Below, in pieces: positions 22,236 to 33,850 of a stretch of DNA of 64,000 nt (positions within the stretch are counted from its first letter, which is position 1; each line of letters starts with the position of its first letter). The stretch spans positions 930,001 to 994,000 of the forward strand of contig JALPQD010000215.1 of the NCBI GenBank assembly GCA_023101885.1, written 5' to 3'. Source of the stretch: Typhlomys cinereus. Its lineage: Eukaryota; Chordata; Mammalia; Rodentia; Platacanthomyidae. The notes beneath the pieces are model-generated. The model worked only from the letters and a program-made list of their open reading frames with translations. It had not been told where the DNA came from and did not search any database. Both the position numbers and the translations under genes were made by a program.

Positions 22236-23906
22236 GCACACACTGACCAGAGAGGACCTGAAGCGCTTGGCGAACGAAGATGAAGCTTGGGAGGAGTTTA
22301 TATCCACAGCGCAGGTACCCAGGTCACCTCCACGGGGTCTTCCAAGCCCCACTTGGCTGGTTGTCTCCAAGCAAGAGCACTCCCTCTAGGCAATCCCAGA
22401 GGTTGGGGTTTGGGGTGCCTCTTCTCAATCCATAGCAAGTATTTGCCTCGTTTTTCCTGGTGGGGGATTTCCCACGGGGGGAGGGGCAGAACCTTTTCTG
22501 CCATCTGCCCATTATGTGACCCTTGGAAGTTAATGTCACATGTTCTACTTCTGTTTCATCACCTCTGAACTTTAATGTGAGAAAATAAGACCATGCATAT
22601 GGCGAGGTCAGGTGTGGTGGGCTCTCAAAGGTGGTCTCTCAGTTTTAGGATTTTCACACTTAGGCTCAACCTGTCTGTTCTCAAGGCCAACATCCCCAGG
22701 CAAGCCAGACCTTCCCGGCAGGTAGAGGCTGTAGACAGCTCCTAGCACAAGGGCAGAGGGAGGCTTCCCTTCGGGGCATGCTAACATTCTCTGAATTAAG
22801 GGTTTTTTCCCTCCTATCTCACTTCCCTCTGTTCTGCAGAGTTTCTGCAGGACAATTACTTTGGTGAGGATGTACAACCCTTAATCACAAGGTGTCTATA
22901 TCAAGGGCCTGCCAGCAATAAGCATCTTCAGATGACTTTTCCTATTGACCCATGTGAACGAAGGCCCACAGGGCATCTTCAAAGTGCCAAAATTCACCAT
23001 CAAAAGAGAACCTTTATACATCTACGAAGCTCCTCCCCCGCTGAATTTACAGTAAAGACTCTGGAAGGCTCACGGGATAGATTGTGCGGAACCACACGCT
23101 GGCCTTCTTGATGACTCCGGCCTGCACTGTTGCTGCGGATGAGGACGCCGCCACCCTATGCTTTGCTCTGAAGAGCTTGTTATGCTTGCGGCTCCACGGG
23201 ATAAAGACAGCCTTTGAAAAGAACTGAAGAAAAAGAAGTTTGCGGAAGCCTTTCCTGCATCGGAAGAGAAGGTTGAGGGGTGCGTTCGTGAGCTCCGGAT
23301 CCTTGCTAACCACATGGATAGGGGGCACAAGAACTGCACCATGCAGCATGGCGGCTGGTTGGTGCCGGCATTGCCTCTGGTGTCCCTGCCAGTCTCAGTC
23401 TGTTTCCAGCATGTGTGGTAATCGGAGGTCATCTTGCTCTCAACAGTTGGTCTGAGGCTGGGACTAGCGGCTACTGTTACGAGTGTGAGCACTACCGTCG
23501 TGGAAATATAAGCGAGCTGTCAGACAAAATGAAGCTGATGAGCATGTTTCCACCGGCGTCAACGTGACGGAGGAGGCACTAGAGGCTGTGGCTATGGTCA
23601 CGCGAGTTTAGCAGCAATTGAAGATACTGCTGACGATCTGAAAGCCCTCGGTCATCATGTCTGTGCCACGAGGCTGGCCAGAACCAAGGACTCCCTGCCC
23701 GACGTGCGGAGTGGGGTGGCACGTCTTGCGTGGAACCCGTGTGGGAGCAAATACAGGATCCCGGATCCGAGGTGGAGCTCTTGCAGGTGCCTCCCTGGCA
23801 CTGGGTGGCACGATCTTGTGAAAGACGCAAGGCACTGGTACAAGGGCGCCAGTCAGAGTCGGCTGGAGAGCTGCGGAAGTTGGCTCAGGAGGTGGAGAAG
23901 AAGTGA
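22153..23906 (+). pseudogene. APOL pseudogene on the plus strand
   Basis: An exon-2-like piece (22196-22314) encodes ITSFLKEPTKYIQ and EDEAWEEFIS before a GCAG|GTACCC donor. The last-exon-like part (23137-23906) begins DEDAATLCFALKSLL and later shows KKFAEAFP, ANHMD...NCTM and, after a frame change, AGELRKLAQEVEKK with a stop at 23904-23906. Lesions: an in-frame TGA at 23225-23227, several frameshifts, loss of the AG acceptor before 23137 (TGCTGCG replaces CAG), and exon 2 shortened to 119 bp so its end phase no longer fits. It lies in opposite orientation to the intact gene. Introns are retained, so it is a duplicated, not retroposed, copy. Confidence 0.8.
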
Positions 23907-24259
23907 AGCAGCTCACCAAATTCTGCAATAATTTGTGATCAGGCTCCGATTAGCAGCCTCTTCTCCCAAGCAGGACAGAAGTCCGGGCAGGTGACTTGGG
24001 CAGCGGAGGCATTTTATTTAAGGAAAGAGGGTGAGGTCAAGTCTGCAAACTAGGCATTTAGGTCTTGGGCATTTCTGTGGCAAGAAAAGATTAATGCTGA
24101 TAGTGAGCCAGAGAGAAGACAGTGAAAGCTGGAATCAGGAAACAGAGGGTTGCAGAATGTGAGGGATGGAACATACGATATTTGAGAATTAAGAACAACT
24201 TGGGGACACGGAGAAGAGATATGCAGGAATAAGCAATTCCAAGCTCAAGAAAACAGAAG

Positions 24260-24560
24260 ACTGGAGAGGTGGTTCAGGGGTTAAGCCTCTGCCTTGCAGG
24301 CGGAAGGTCCTGAGTTCGGATCCCAGATCCCACGTATAGAGCCAGGTGGAAGCGGGGGCGGCCTGCATTTCTGGTCCTGGTAGGGCGGAGCCTGTGAATC
24401 CCGGGGCAGAGTAAACAAGGAGGAGGTGGAGGTGGTCCATGGTGGTTCCCGAATTTGTTCGTGGTTCTACACACACACAGACACACACACACATGCACGT
24501 GCGCACATATATACGCACACATACACAATTGAATAAATAATAATAAAAAAATTTAAAAAA
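24260..24560 (+). mobile_element. tRNA-derived SINE, plus strand, with target duplications
   Basis: It is flanked by AAGAAAACAGAAG at 24247-24259 and 24561-24573. A box TGGTTCAGGGG and B box GAGTTCGGATCC are present; body and CA/A-rich tail match the copies at 20.4, 39.9 and 40.4 kb closely. Confidence 0.88.
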
Positions 24561-24754
24561 AAGAAAACAGAAGAGTTAAAACAGAGAAAGCCAGAGTTAG
24601 ATAACTGGAATATGGGATAGACATGATAGTGTGTACCCCACCTCCATAATCCGAGGTCCCAGCAAGAATCAAGACTTCCTGTTCTCTCTAGCTGTGTTTT
24701 TCCAGAATTGACTCATCCTCGGGTTCATGGCACAGTGGCTGCTTGATGATGCAA

Positions 24755-25350
24755 GTAGTGGTGGTGATGATGGTGATGATGGTGATGATGGTGATGATGG
24801 TAATGATGGTGATGATGGTGATGGTGATGGTGATAATGTGGTGATTATAATGGTGGCTGCAATGGAGATGGTTATGGTGTTGAGACTGATGAGTGTGATG
24901 TCTGAATCAGAGATGATGGTGATGTTGGTGATTGTGATTGTGATGATGACTGTGATGTTGATGGTGATGATGATCGTGATGAAGATGATGGTGATATTGA
25001 TGATGTGACTGTAACTGAGATGATGGTGATATTGATGGTGATGGTTGTGATGAAGATGATGGTGATATTGATGGTGATGGTTGTGATGAAGATGATGGTG
25101 ATATTGATGGTGATGGTTGTGATGAAGATGATGGTGATATTGATGGTGATGGTTGTGATGAAGATGATGGTGATATTGATGGTGATGGTTGTGATGAAGA
25201 TGATGGTGATATTGATGGTGATGGTTGTGATGAAGATGATGGTGATATTGATGGTGACCATAGCTGTGATGTTGATGGTGATGAATGTGCTGGTGGTGGT
25301 GACAAAGATGATGGTGATGCCGATAGAGATCGTGCTGATTGTGACGATGA
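24755..25350 (+). repeat. GAT/GGT-rich tract with a 36-bp minisatellite
   Basis: The core (25018-25260) repeats a 36-bp unit about 6.5 times: GATGATGGTGATATTGATGG followed by TGATGGTTGTGATGAA. The outer parts are diverged GATGGT triplets. Since 36 is a multiple of three, frames stay open on both strands; the predicted proteins are repeat artefacts. Confidence 0.92.
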
Positions 25351-26880
25351 CAATGATGGTAGTTGTAGTCACAGCAGTCGATATAGGATTTGGCAAGTCA
25401 CCAGTACTCCTTGGGCCATGGTGCCCTGAGAGACCAGTGAAATTCTACTCAATATCCATGTGCCGTATTTGGATGGTGCCTGACTTGGAGATGGGGCACG
25501 AAACCTGATCAATAAGTCTGATATGTAAAGGACTCTTCGCCTCTTCTTCCTGTTCAGTCAGGAAGGGCTGTTGGACAAGATCATACCTCACTCGCCTCAT
25601 TGCTTTCTTCCCGTCTCATGTTTTACGGACTTTGGCTCAGGAAATTTTTAACTGGCTATTCCAGCAAAATAGAGTGTAAAGGAAACAACTGCAAGGCAAA
25701 AGGTGCCCGGAGACCAAAGACAGGAGGGAAAATTCAGGGGACTTTTTTCTCTTTCCATTTTTCATATATACGGGGGATGCATTCCTAGCATCTGTGTGTT
25801 TGCAGGTGTGCTGGAAGCACATGTGTGTGTGTGCGCACGTGCGTGTGTCCATGTGTGGGGCTCCACATGTGTGGTGGGTGCATGTGTGGGGGTGTACATG
25901 TGTACACGCTTGTGTGGGGGTGTACGTGCATATGCGTATATGTGAGCGCACTGAAGAGCCAAGGTAACACTGGGAATCACCTCAACGACTCTTACTCCTT
26001 GTTCTTTTGAGGTTGGGTCGCTGATTAAACCCAGAGCATTCCAGTAGGCTAGTGTGGCTAGCAGCTTACTGCGAGGATAGCAAGTCCCACCTGGACCTGC
26101 AGATGGGCCACTGCGCCCTCTGGAATCCAGGTGGAATCTGGGATTTGAACATGACCGCTTGCTTGCATAGCAAGCACTTTAACTGCTACTGAGCCACCCC
26201 CCCCAGGTGAACTTTTTTATTGGGGTCTTACAGACAATGGTGTCTGTCTGCCTCTAGCCAGCCAGTGAGCACCTTTTATAGGAAGCCAGAAGGGAAACTG
26301 TGGGATAGCAGCTTCCAGCCACTAGGTTAGAGGGAGGGACTTAGGTACTCTCAGAGCCAAGTCAGGATGTACTTGAGAATCCTGTTACTAGAGTTGTTAA
26401 GGGTTAGAGCTTTGAACCTGACAGCTATAATAAGCCCGCCCACCCTCAACATGCCAGTTAAACAAATAGCAGTGAAAAGTGCAATCTCTTCCCAGGAGGG
26501 CGGTCTGATCTCACAGGAGTATTCCTCTGTCAACCCTGAGACCCCACACGGTGGTCTGTCTGGAGTGATACAGTAGGAAACAGGAGAACATATGTTCCGT
26601 ATTCTAGAGGCCCAAGGTGCTTCATCCAGCAAAAGGAATCTGCATGGACACATCTATAAAAAATGGCCCAGAACAGCTAACAGTTTGTTTATTCTGAATT
26701 AACTTCTAACCTTGGTATAACCCAAACGGCAACCAGGGAAGAATGTGAGACTCACTGGCCTTGGATACATGAACCTCATGCACAGAGAGAGATGATTATG
26801 GGGGGCAAATACTGGAGGTGGTAAGGAGAGACACCACACTACGCATCTCAGAGATAAGGCCAAGCACTTGCGACCATTTC
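25350..26880. other. Intergenic; GT-rich tract and a SINE remnant
   Basis: A GTGTGT/ATGTGTG-rich tract runs at about 25820-25950. A tRNA-type SINE head on the minus strand is visible near 26140-26210. No exon is recognised. Confidence 0.45.
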
Positions 26881-26884
26881 TTGT

Positions 26885-27275
26885 CTCACTGCTGTGAGAA
26901 AGTATCCCGGCAAAAGCATCTAAGGGTTTATCTTGGCTGACAGTTCTAGGGGGAGCCTAAGCAATGGGGGGGGGTCTCGTGGCAGGAGCATCACCCTGTG
27001 TCTGCAGTCGCAAAGAAGAGAGGGGTGAGTCTGAGCTCAGCCAGCCTTCTCGTCTTCAGACAGCCCAGGACTCCAACCCAGAGAGGCACCATCCACATTT
27101 AGGGTGGGACTCTCCATGTCCCCCCAATCCAAGATAATCACTCCCAGGCAAAGCCAGAGCCTAACCTCATCTAGACAATCCCTCCCACGCATGCCCAGAG
27201 ACTTGTCTTCCATGTGAACCTGTCAGGTCGTCAACATTAACATCACGCACTTACGAGAGTGGCAGACCACACGTG
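26885..27275 (-). mobile_element. URR1-like repeat, minus strand
   Basis: Its opening TCTCACTGCTGTGAGAAAGT and the following GGGTTTATCTTGGCTGACAG parallel the starts of the 13.9- and 14.8-kb copies; it ends near CCTGTCAGGTCGTCAAC. Confidence 0.4.
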
Positions 27276-27305
27276 GGATGATTTCTTACTTGTGCTCTGG
27301 CTTCC

Positions 27306-27314
27306 TATAAAAGG
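27306..27314 (+). promoter_or_regulatory. TATA box (TATAAAAGG)
   Basis: A perfect core TATA motif lies just after the end of a repeat and about 100 bp upstream of a short signal-peptide-like reading frame. Transcription is not shown. Confidence 0.3.
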
Positions 27315-27408
27315 TGCTCACTGGCTGGCTAGAGACAGACAGACACCATGAGACTTTGGTCCTCTGGTTCCCAGATTGACAGCTCTCTGAATACAGAGCG
27401 TCTCAAAG

Positions 27409-27508
27409 ATGCAGTTCCTGTCTCTGCTCCTGGTTTCTGTAGTGACAGGCAGAATGAGATCCGCTCTTCCGGTTATAAATAGACGATCAGTTGTGTCACG
27501 CAACCCTG
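27409..27508 (+). CDS. Candidate first exon with a signal-peptide-like start
   Basis: From ATG at 27409 (A at -3) the frame reads MQFLSLLLVSVVTG then RMRSALPVINRRSVVSRNP, a short hydrophobic leader with a small-residue cleavage region. A donor-like CCCT|GTGAGTG follows at 27509. It sits about 100 bp after a TATAAAAGG. It is not the APOL1 leader and I recognise no family. An earlier ATG (27349) in another frame would compete. It may be chance or a remnant of an old gene. Confidence 0.2.
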
Positions 27509-27509
27509 T

Positions 27510-29280
27510 GAGTGTCAGTGAGGGGGAGGGGGCGATACGCTAGCATCGATGACATCCACTACTCAGGTCTCCCATCCCCCTGGATGTGGGGAGTGGGTGG
27601 GCTGCTGCAGCCACAGGCTGACGGTTGGTATTTACAGCAGCTGCCCATCAAGGGGCCGGCCAACCGCAGCTCCTCATGCCCACTAGCCACAGGCGGGGTT
27701 GCAACTGGGAACCAATTCTAATGGTGCATGAAGTTTCGTAACGCAATAAGTTACCTGTGGAGCCTTTTCAGAATTTTGCCTCCCTTGGGGAATAGCTGGT
27801 TCAGAAAAGCCAAAACAAGGAGGAAACGATAAACGGGGCTCAGAAAGGGATGGACGAAGAAGCCCCGGCTCTGCCCTCGGCTCTGTCCTCTTAACAGCAT
27901 GGTAAATGTCTTCAAAGCTGCTGTGCTTTCGTGTGTGAAAACTGCAGACTTTTGTAGAGGGCTCCCTGTTTTCTTACTTTGTCCAGAAACATTGCGATTT
28001 TAAAGACTTTAAGATCTTTTAAATTATGACAAAATATATATAACAGAGAACCTGTCATCACTAACATTGTTAAGTCTGCAGTTCCAGTGGCCGCTCCCCC
28101 CCCAATAGAACACACCTGGGTTAGAGATTCTCCGAAGCAGATGAATCACTTACAGCTTCCATGCTTGTAGAGAGCTGGCGTGCTGCTGCTCCGGGGCCAA
28201 ATCACCTTGGGTTATCTTTACTCCTTATTTTGGTTTTATAATTTGTTCCTGCAATTAAAAAAAAAAACAACCTGACACCAACACCTTAGGGATGAAGGGG
28301 TTTCATTGGCCCAAGACTCAGAGTCATCATGGTGGGAGAGTCACACGGCAGAACTGAAGGACCAGACCAAACCACCAATGCGTGCCAGCTGACCAGTACT
28401 CAACTCACTCGCTCACACCGTAGAGCACGGTGCTGCCCACCACGGCAAGTCTTCCCACTTCCCAAAGCAATAAGACAGTGTCCTACACGCTTGCGCAGAG
28501 CCTGCCTTGACTGGATAACTCATCATAGATGTGCCCAACACCCCCCCCCAGGCACCAGGCTGACATTTGAGACTAATCATGGTGGTCCTCTGAATAGCCA
28601 TTCATTGACCTGACATTATCTGAACGACTGTTAGACGGATTCTCTCTCTTGGAATGTAGAACAGACCCCTAGCTAAGAATGTTGCCAAGTAACATCTCAG
28701 GACCATAGTCCTTTGCTTTGCTGTACCCCTCTACCTGATGTCCCCTTAGGTGGACTTTGGTGGAGTCGTTAGTTTGATCTGTAATCAGTGCCCAGTAATA
28801 AGTGAAATAAATGTTCATTCGTGTCTCCACACAATACATTTGGAACCCAAAAAGAGACCATCAGAACCAAAGATAAGATGGAGAGGTGTGGTATATGGTC
28901 CCAGAATACAACTGAAGCTGCCAATCTAAGGGTGAAATATCTGTAGGTGGGATTCCAATGTGACCATCCTTCTCCACGTGGTGTGTGGCCACGTGCCTTA
29001 TTGTTTGGTGGTAACTGCCTGGGGGGCTTTTGATGGTGTTAGGTGTGAGTTGCAAGAATGTCCACACCATCTGAACTTTGTAGTAGCTTTGTAATTGTGA
29101 TGGACAAGAATAGAAGAGAGAGAGTTCAAAGCCCCAATCTTTGTTGACTTTGCACATCCAAGCCTAGCTAAAAAAAAAAAAAAAAAAGTTATCACTTTCT
29201 GAGGAGAAGGTTTTATAAAGAAAAATAAGACAAGAAGGAACTATCAAATAAGAAAAAGACATAAAAGTTATGGATATAAA
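27510..29280. other. Intergenic, no gene recognised
   Basis: This is mostly unique AT-balanced sequence with short A runs (28257-28268, 29170-29187). No convincing exon, array or full element is visible. Confidence 0.4.
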
Positions 29281-29283
29281 ATG

Positions 29284-29505
29284 GGCTGGGTACACAACTT
29301 AGTAGTACAGTGCTTGTGTAATGCTGTGAAGCCCCTCGGGCTCAATTCCAAGCGCCACGCAAACTCAGCTGGTCACGCGTGTGGGTGTTCCCCGCGCTGA
29401 GGGGGCGGGACCAGGAGCAGCAGGGGTCCAAGTTCACCCCCAACTACGGGGAAATTCCAAACCAGCTTAGGAAAAAACTCTGTCTCAAAAATGAATACAT
29501 TTTTT
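29284..29505 (+). mobile_element. ID/B4-like SINE remnant
   Basis: The ID-like head (GGCTGGGTACACAACTTAGT, then GGGCTCAATTCC) is followed by a B1-like end (AACTCTGTCTCAAAAATG). Confidence 0.45.
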
Positions 29506-29973
29506 GGTAAAGAATGTAAAAGAGGAAGGAAATGCTTTTAAATGAGCTAGGTAATGCTTTTAAATGATAAAATAACATTTTTACCTACAGAAAAGGATTG
29601 CTCCAAAACAAAAATGAAAGTGGATTCAAAATTCAGAAAATATTATAACAGATAAAATTTAAAGAAAGATGACCTGAGAATAGTTAAGCTAAGTGTACAA
29701 TTAAAGATTCTTAAAATTCCAAGTCAAAACTGAAAGCCCTGGTATAGAGCTGGCCAACAGCCAGGCGTCCTAAATATCCATCTCTCTGCTCTCAGCAAGA
29801 GGGACAGAAAACAAGACGCTTCTGTTTTAGCCTTTTGCTGAATTAGCCATTTAAAACCTGGTGATTTATTTTATCACATGGTAAGTTTGAATGTTTTCCC
29901 CTTGGGTGAGGCCTTCTCTTGCTGGGTACTCACTTTAGCGATGGGAAAAATTCTGTTAAAAAAGAATTATTTG

Positions 29974-30164
29974 GGGGCTGGAGAGGTGGCTCAGGGGTTA
30001 AGCCTCTGCCTTGTGGAGGCGTCCATGGTGGTTCCCAAATTTGTCCGTCGTTCTACACACACACACACACACACATACATACACACACACACACACACAC
30101 GCACGTGTGCACATACATACGCACACATGCACAATTGAATCAATAATAAAAAATTTAAAAAAGA
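29974..30164 (+). mobile_element. Internally deleted tRNA-derived SINE with target duplications
   Basis: It is flanked by AGAATTATTTG at 29963-29973 and 30165-30175. The A-box head joins straight to the CGTCCATGGTGGTTCCCAAA part, so about 110 bp of the body, including the B box, is missing relative to the 24.3-kb copy. Confidence 0.82.
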
Positions 30165-30274
30165 AGAATTATTTGAACTTGGGGCACTCCTGATCATCTA
30201 CATAATGTTCACAAAACTTACTCTAGCAGAGGATACATAAATTTATTCATAAAATCTGTTCTATGCACGTCATA

Positions 30275-31060
30275 GTTGGACACAGGAGTCAACTTGATGG
30301 TTGAGGGTTGGAGCTCTGGGCATATTTGTAGAGAATTAGCAGTTTAGTTGAGCCCAGAGCAAACCTATGGGAGATTATCTAGTGCATGGGGCAGGCCCAG
30401 CCCATGGTGGGTGGAACCAGGCCCTGAACAAGTGAATAAAATACAGAGAGCTGGTTGAGAAAGTCGGGCATCCTTGTGTACACTTGGCCAGACATGCTGG
30501 TCTGGCAGGCAAGGCTCGTCCCTCTCTCGGGTGTTATGTGCATATGATGTGGCCATTTCCTCGGCCCCTTGGTGATGGTGCAACTGGACTAAGAACTGTA
30601 ATCAGGAATCATAAGAGAAAATCAAACCCCTCGTCCCCTTAAGCTGTTCTGTCATGATTTTATCAGCAACAGGCAGAGCAACCGCAACAATGAGCTTGGG
30701 AGATGATGGATCAGCGAGCCAAGTGCTGTGTGTGGCGGTCAGGGCAGGTGTCAGCTTGACCACGAAGGCTGGACCCTTGGGCTCCTCAGTGAAGAGTCGT
30801 TTGGTTAGGGCAAGCCTGTGGAAGATCGTCTAATGTGTGAGAAGGCCCAGCTCACGGGAGATGGAGCCGCAACCCGGGAGAGGACAAGACAAGAGAGCTG
30901 GATCAGTCCTTTGGCACACTGGCATGCTGACGAGAGAGAAAGCATGTCCCTTTTCGGCTGTCGCGTGGCTGGTTCCCTTAGCTCCTGCCGTTGGGATGAA
31001 CTTCCGGCCGTGCCGATGAACTGTAACCAGAAGCTGTCAGCTGAGAATGGACACATTTCT
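30275..31060 (+). mobile_element. Two URR1-like repeats in tandem, plus strand
   Basis: The first (about 30275-30690) is typical: GGAGTCAACTTGATGG at its start and TGATTTTATCAGCAACAGG at its end. A more diverged relative follows (about 30728-31060), starting CAGGTGTCAGCTTGACCACG. Confidence 0.5.
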
Positions 31061-31159
31061 CCCCTAGGCTGTTTGGTCCCGTGGTCATCACAACAGAGGA
31101 GAAACTGGGGACACCGGGCAAACGTGAGAGCCTGGATTTGGACCCCTAGAAGCCATGCA

Positions 31160-31260
31160 AGAAGCCAGGCTTAGTAGCACACACCCGTGACCCAAGGGCT
31201 GGGGACAGAGACAGACAGACGCCAGGGCTCAGGAACCAGGCGTCGAGCTTAGACAGCGAG
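31160..31260 (+). mobile_element. B1-like SINE fragment
   Basis: CCAGGCTTAGTAGCACACAC and GGGGACAGAGACAGACAG followed by a GAGCTCCAGGTTCAACAAGA-like end match the B1/7SL layout, diverged. Confidence 0.45.
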
Positions 31261-31454
31261 CTCCAGGTTCAACAAGAGCCCATCTGGAAAAGCAAGATAG
31301 AGAACATGCTAGAGGAAGACACCTCGATGTCAATCTCTGGCCTCCACATGCATCTACATAGGAGAACACACATGCACAGGCACACACACCATACACAAGA
31401 AAATATATGCAGTAAAATCAAAATTTGGTTATTATACAAAATTTCATTGTACCT

Positions 31455-31880
31455 GTCATAGTTAGGCACAGATATCAACTTGACAGTTGAGGGTTTGAGC
31501 TCTGGGCACATTCGTAGAAAATTAATGGTTGGGTTAAGCCCAGAACAAACCTGCAAGAGATGGTCTAGTTGATGGAGCAGACCCAGCCCGTGGTGGGTGG
31601 GACTAGGCCCTGGACAGGTGAATAAAATACTGAGAACCAGTTGAGGAAGTCGGCATCCTTGTGCACACTTGGCCAGACATGCTGAGATCTGGCAAGTGAG
31701 GATCGTCCCTCTCTCAGTCATTATGTGGTGATGGTGTGGCCAGTTCCCTCGACCCTGGTGTTGGTGTGTGCTCTCCCATCAAGCTGGACTAAGAGCTGTA
31801 ACCAGTAATCATAAGAGAAAATAAACCTCTTGTTCCCTTAAGCCGTTTGATGGTAATTTATCAGCAATGATGCAACAGTA
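31455..31880 (+). mobile_element. URR1-like repeat, plus strand (best-preserved copy)
   Basis: It starts CATAGTTAGGCACAGATATC and AACTTGACAGTTGAGGG and ends AATAAACCTCTTGTTCCC then GGTAATTTATCAGCAATG. It is useful as the local reference for the other copies. Confidence 0.55.
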
Positions 31881-31884
31881 CCTA

Positions 31885-33850
31885 TATCATCAACAGTACC
31901 TGCAACAGTATTTATCATCTTGAATCCTCTGGATTAGTGGTTAAATAAATAAAACACAAATTATCAAAATGAACTAAAGCTTTCAGCCTTCTTAGTCAAC
32001 GACATCTCCATTAGTTCTTTTGACTCCGAGATCTGCCCTCTTTCAGAAAATATCTGTTATCTCCTTATAAAATTAACTCTGGACACCCTATAGAAATAAA
32101 GAACAACAGGATCGCTCACTATTAAGGGGAAACATTATGTACTATCATAAGTGATTTTTAACATGACAAAGGTTAAGATGGGTTATAGAATCTTACCACA
32201 GTGACGGTTCAAGAGAGAACTGAAGCCAGACGGTTTGTAGGACTGGGAAAAGAACACATCACATCCTGACCCCCTTTAGTCTGGAGAGAACTCGCTCCAC
32301 AAGGTACTTCTGATTACCTTCTGGACTGCCGAACCTCAGGAGATAAACTCTTAGTCATACTTCTCACCTAGGACTTGCATCAGCCTCCCCCTCCCCCCCA
32401 ACTGTGGACTTCAAGAAAGCTGGTCATAGAGATTCTCAACCACATCGACAACGGGGCACCCCAAACAATTGAACCCAAAGCCCCTCTGATAACATTTCTA
32501 CTCTCACATTTTTTTACTTCTTAAATCCTTTAATATTTGGATGTCTTTTAAAATTTTGTCTGAGATGGAGCCCGTGTGATCCCTCGATGGGTAAAGATAC
32601 TTGCACACAAACCTGGGGACTGAATTCCATCCCCAGAGTCTGCAGAGAGCCACGCTAGTGAAAGTGATGTTTGGAATGCTACCTGCTAGAAGAGATCTCA
32701 TTCCTTGACAGAAAGGCTGAGAGGAATTGTAGTCATGGACTTGCACAGAAGAAAACACAAGTACAGAAACCCGCCTGCTTCGAAAATCCACTGGTACTTT
32801 CTGAAACTTTCCAGCTTCTCAGGGAGCCCCATCTAATCCCGGACTGCTACCTTCTGTGATCAATCCACAAACAACGCTTCTCAATACATCATCAAGTTGA
32901 GAGACCTCACAGACTCCTGGAGATAAGAGGAGTATCGTATCATGTTGTTCTATTCTAGCCAGACTATAGCCACAAGCTATAAGTCTCCAGTTCAGCTCCT
33001 TAAACAGGGGTAAAGTGTATCCCAGTTGATCTCCCACTTGTCCTCAGGGTTCACAAGAAAACACCAGGAAGAACCTCAAGCCCCCGGCTCAAGAAAGCTA
33101 ATCCATGATAAATAAGTCACAGGTGGTGCCCAGTAGGGTTTGCCTCTTTGTCCTGGTCACGCCTTCTTTTGCCTCTTTGTACCAACGACTACCGGAAACC
33201 CTCTCTCTGCCTCTACCTGAAGTCCACAACATATGACACGCCTCGGGCTATTCTACCCTTGCTGTGGCCCTTGGTGGCAGCCAGACACACATTACCCCTG
33301 GCAACATCTTTCCAGGGAACGGCCCAAATGACCAAGCTCTCCAGTTCTGTATGTATCTGCAGATGAGACCTGGGAGATGAACCATCCACGCCATTTCTAG
33401 GATCTCTTGTGATATGCAGCCCTTGCTGCAGAAAGCTACTCTTGGTCAGCATCTGCCCCTGGCCCCACTCGGTGCTGCTGGACACCAAGACTAGAAACCA
33501 GAGAGGAAGGGAGCCTAGAAAAGACAAGGACAGAGAGCCCGAAACAACACGGCAAGTTCACTGTTAGAGCTCCCCCTTCTGGAGCTGATGTGCACCAGCA
33601 GCCGAGGCTGAGATGCCAGTTAATAGGGATAGAAGCAAAGTCTGTAGAACGTAAGAGGAAAAGAAAGATGAGCTGAGATATGATGATCTCCATCAGCCTT
33701 TGCCCAGCCCAAGAGCAAAGCAAGGCTCTGCGAGGGTGTGTCTCTTGAACCCCAGGTGGCCGCCTTCAGTAAGCTACACAGCTCTTTGCCCTGTTACTAC
33801 AAATTGTCTCATCCTGCCCCCCCTTCGCCCCTGCCCCACCCCCTCTAACT
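31885..33850. other. Intergenic, no gene recognised
   Basis: This is mostly unique sequence. A diverged tRNA-type SINE head is likely at about 32570-32645. The open frames of 60-100 codons have no recognisable domain. Confidence 0.4.

Noticed and set aside
24872..25508. Ile/Thr-rich, Ser/Pro-rich and Met/Val-rich frames of about 150-175 codons
   Set aside because: They are translations of the GAT/GGT minisatellite, which lacks stops in several frames.
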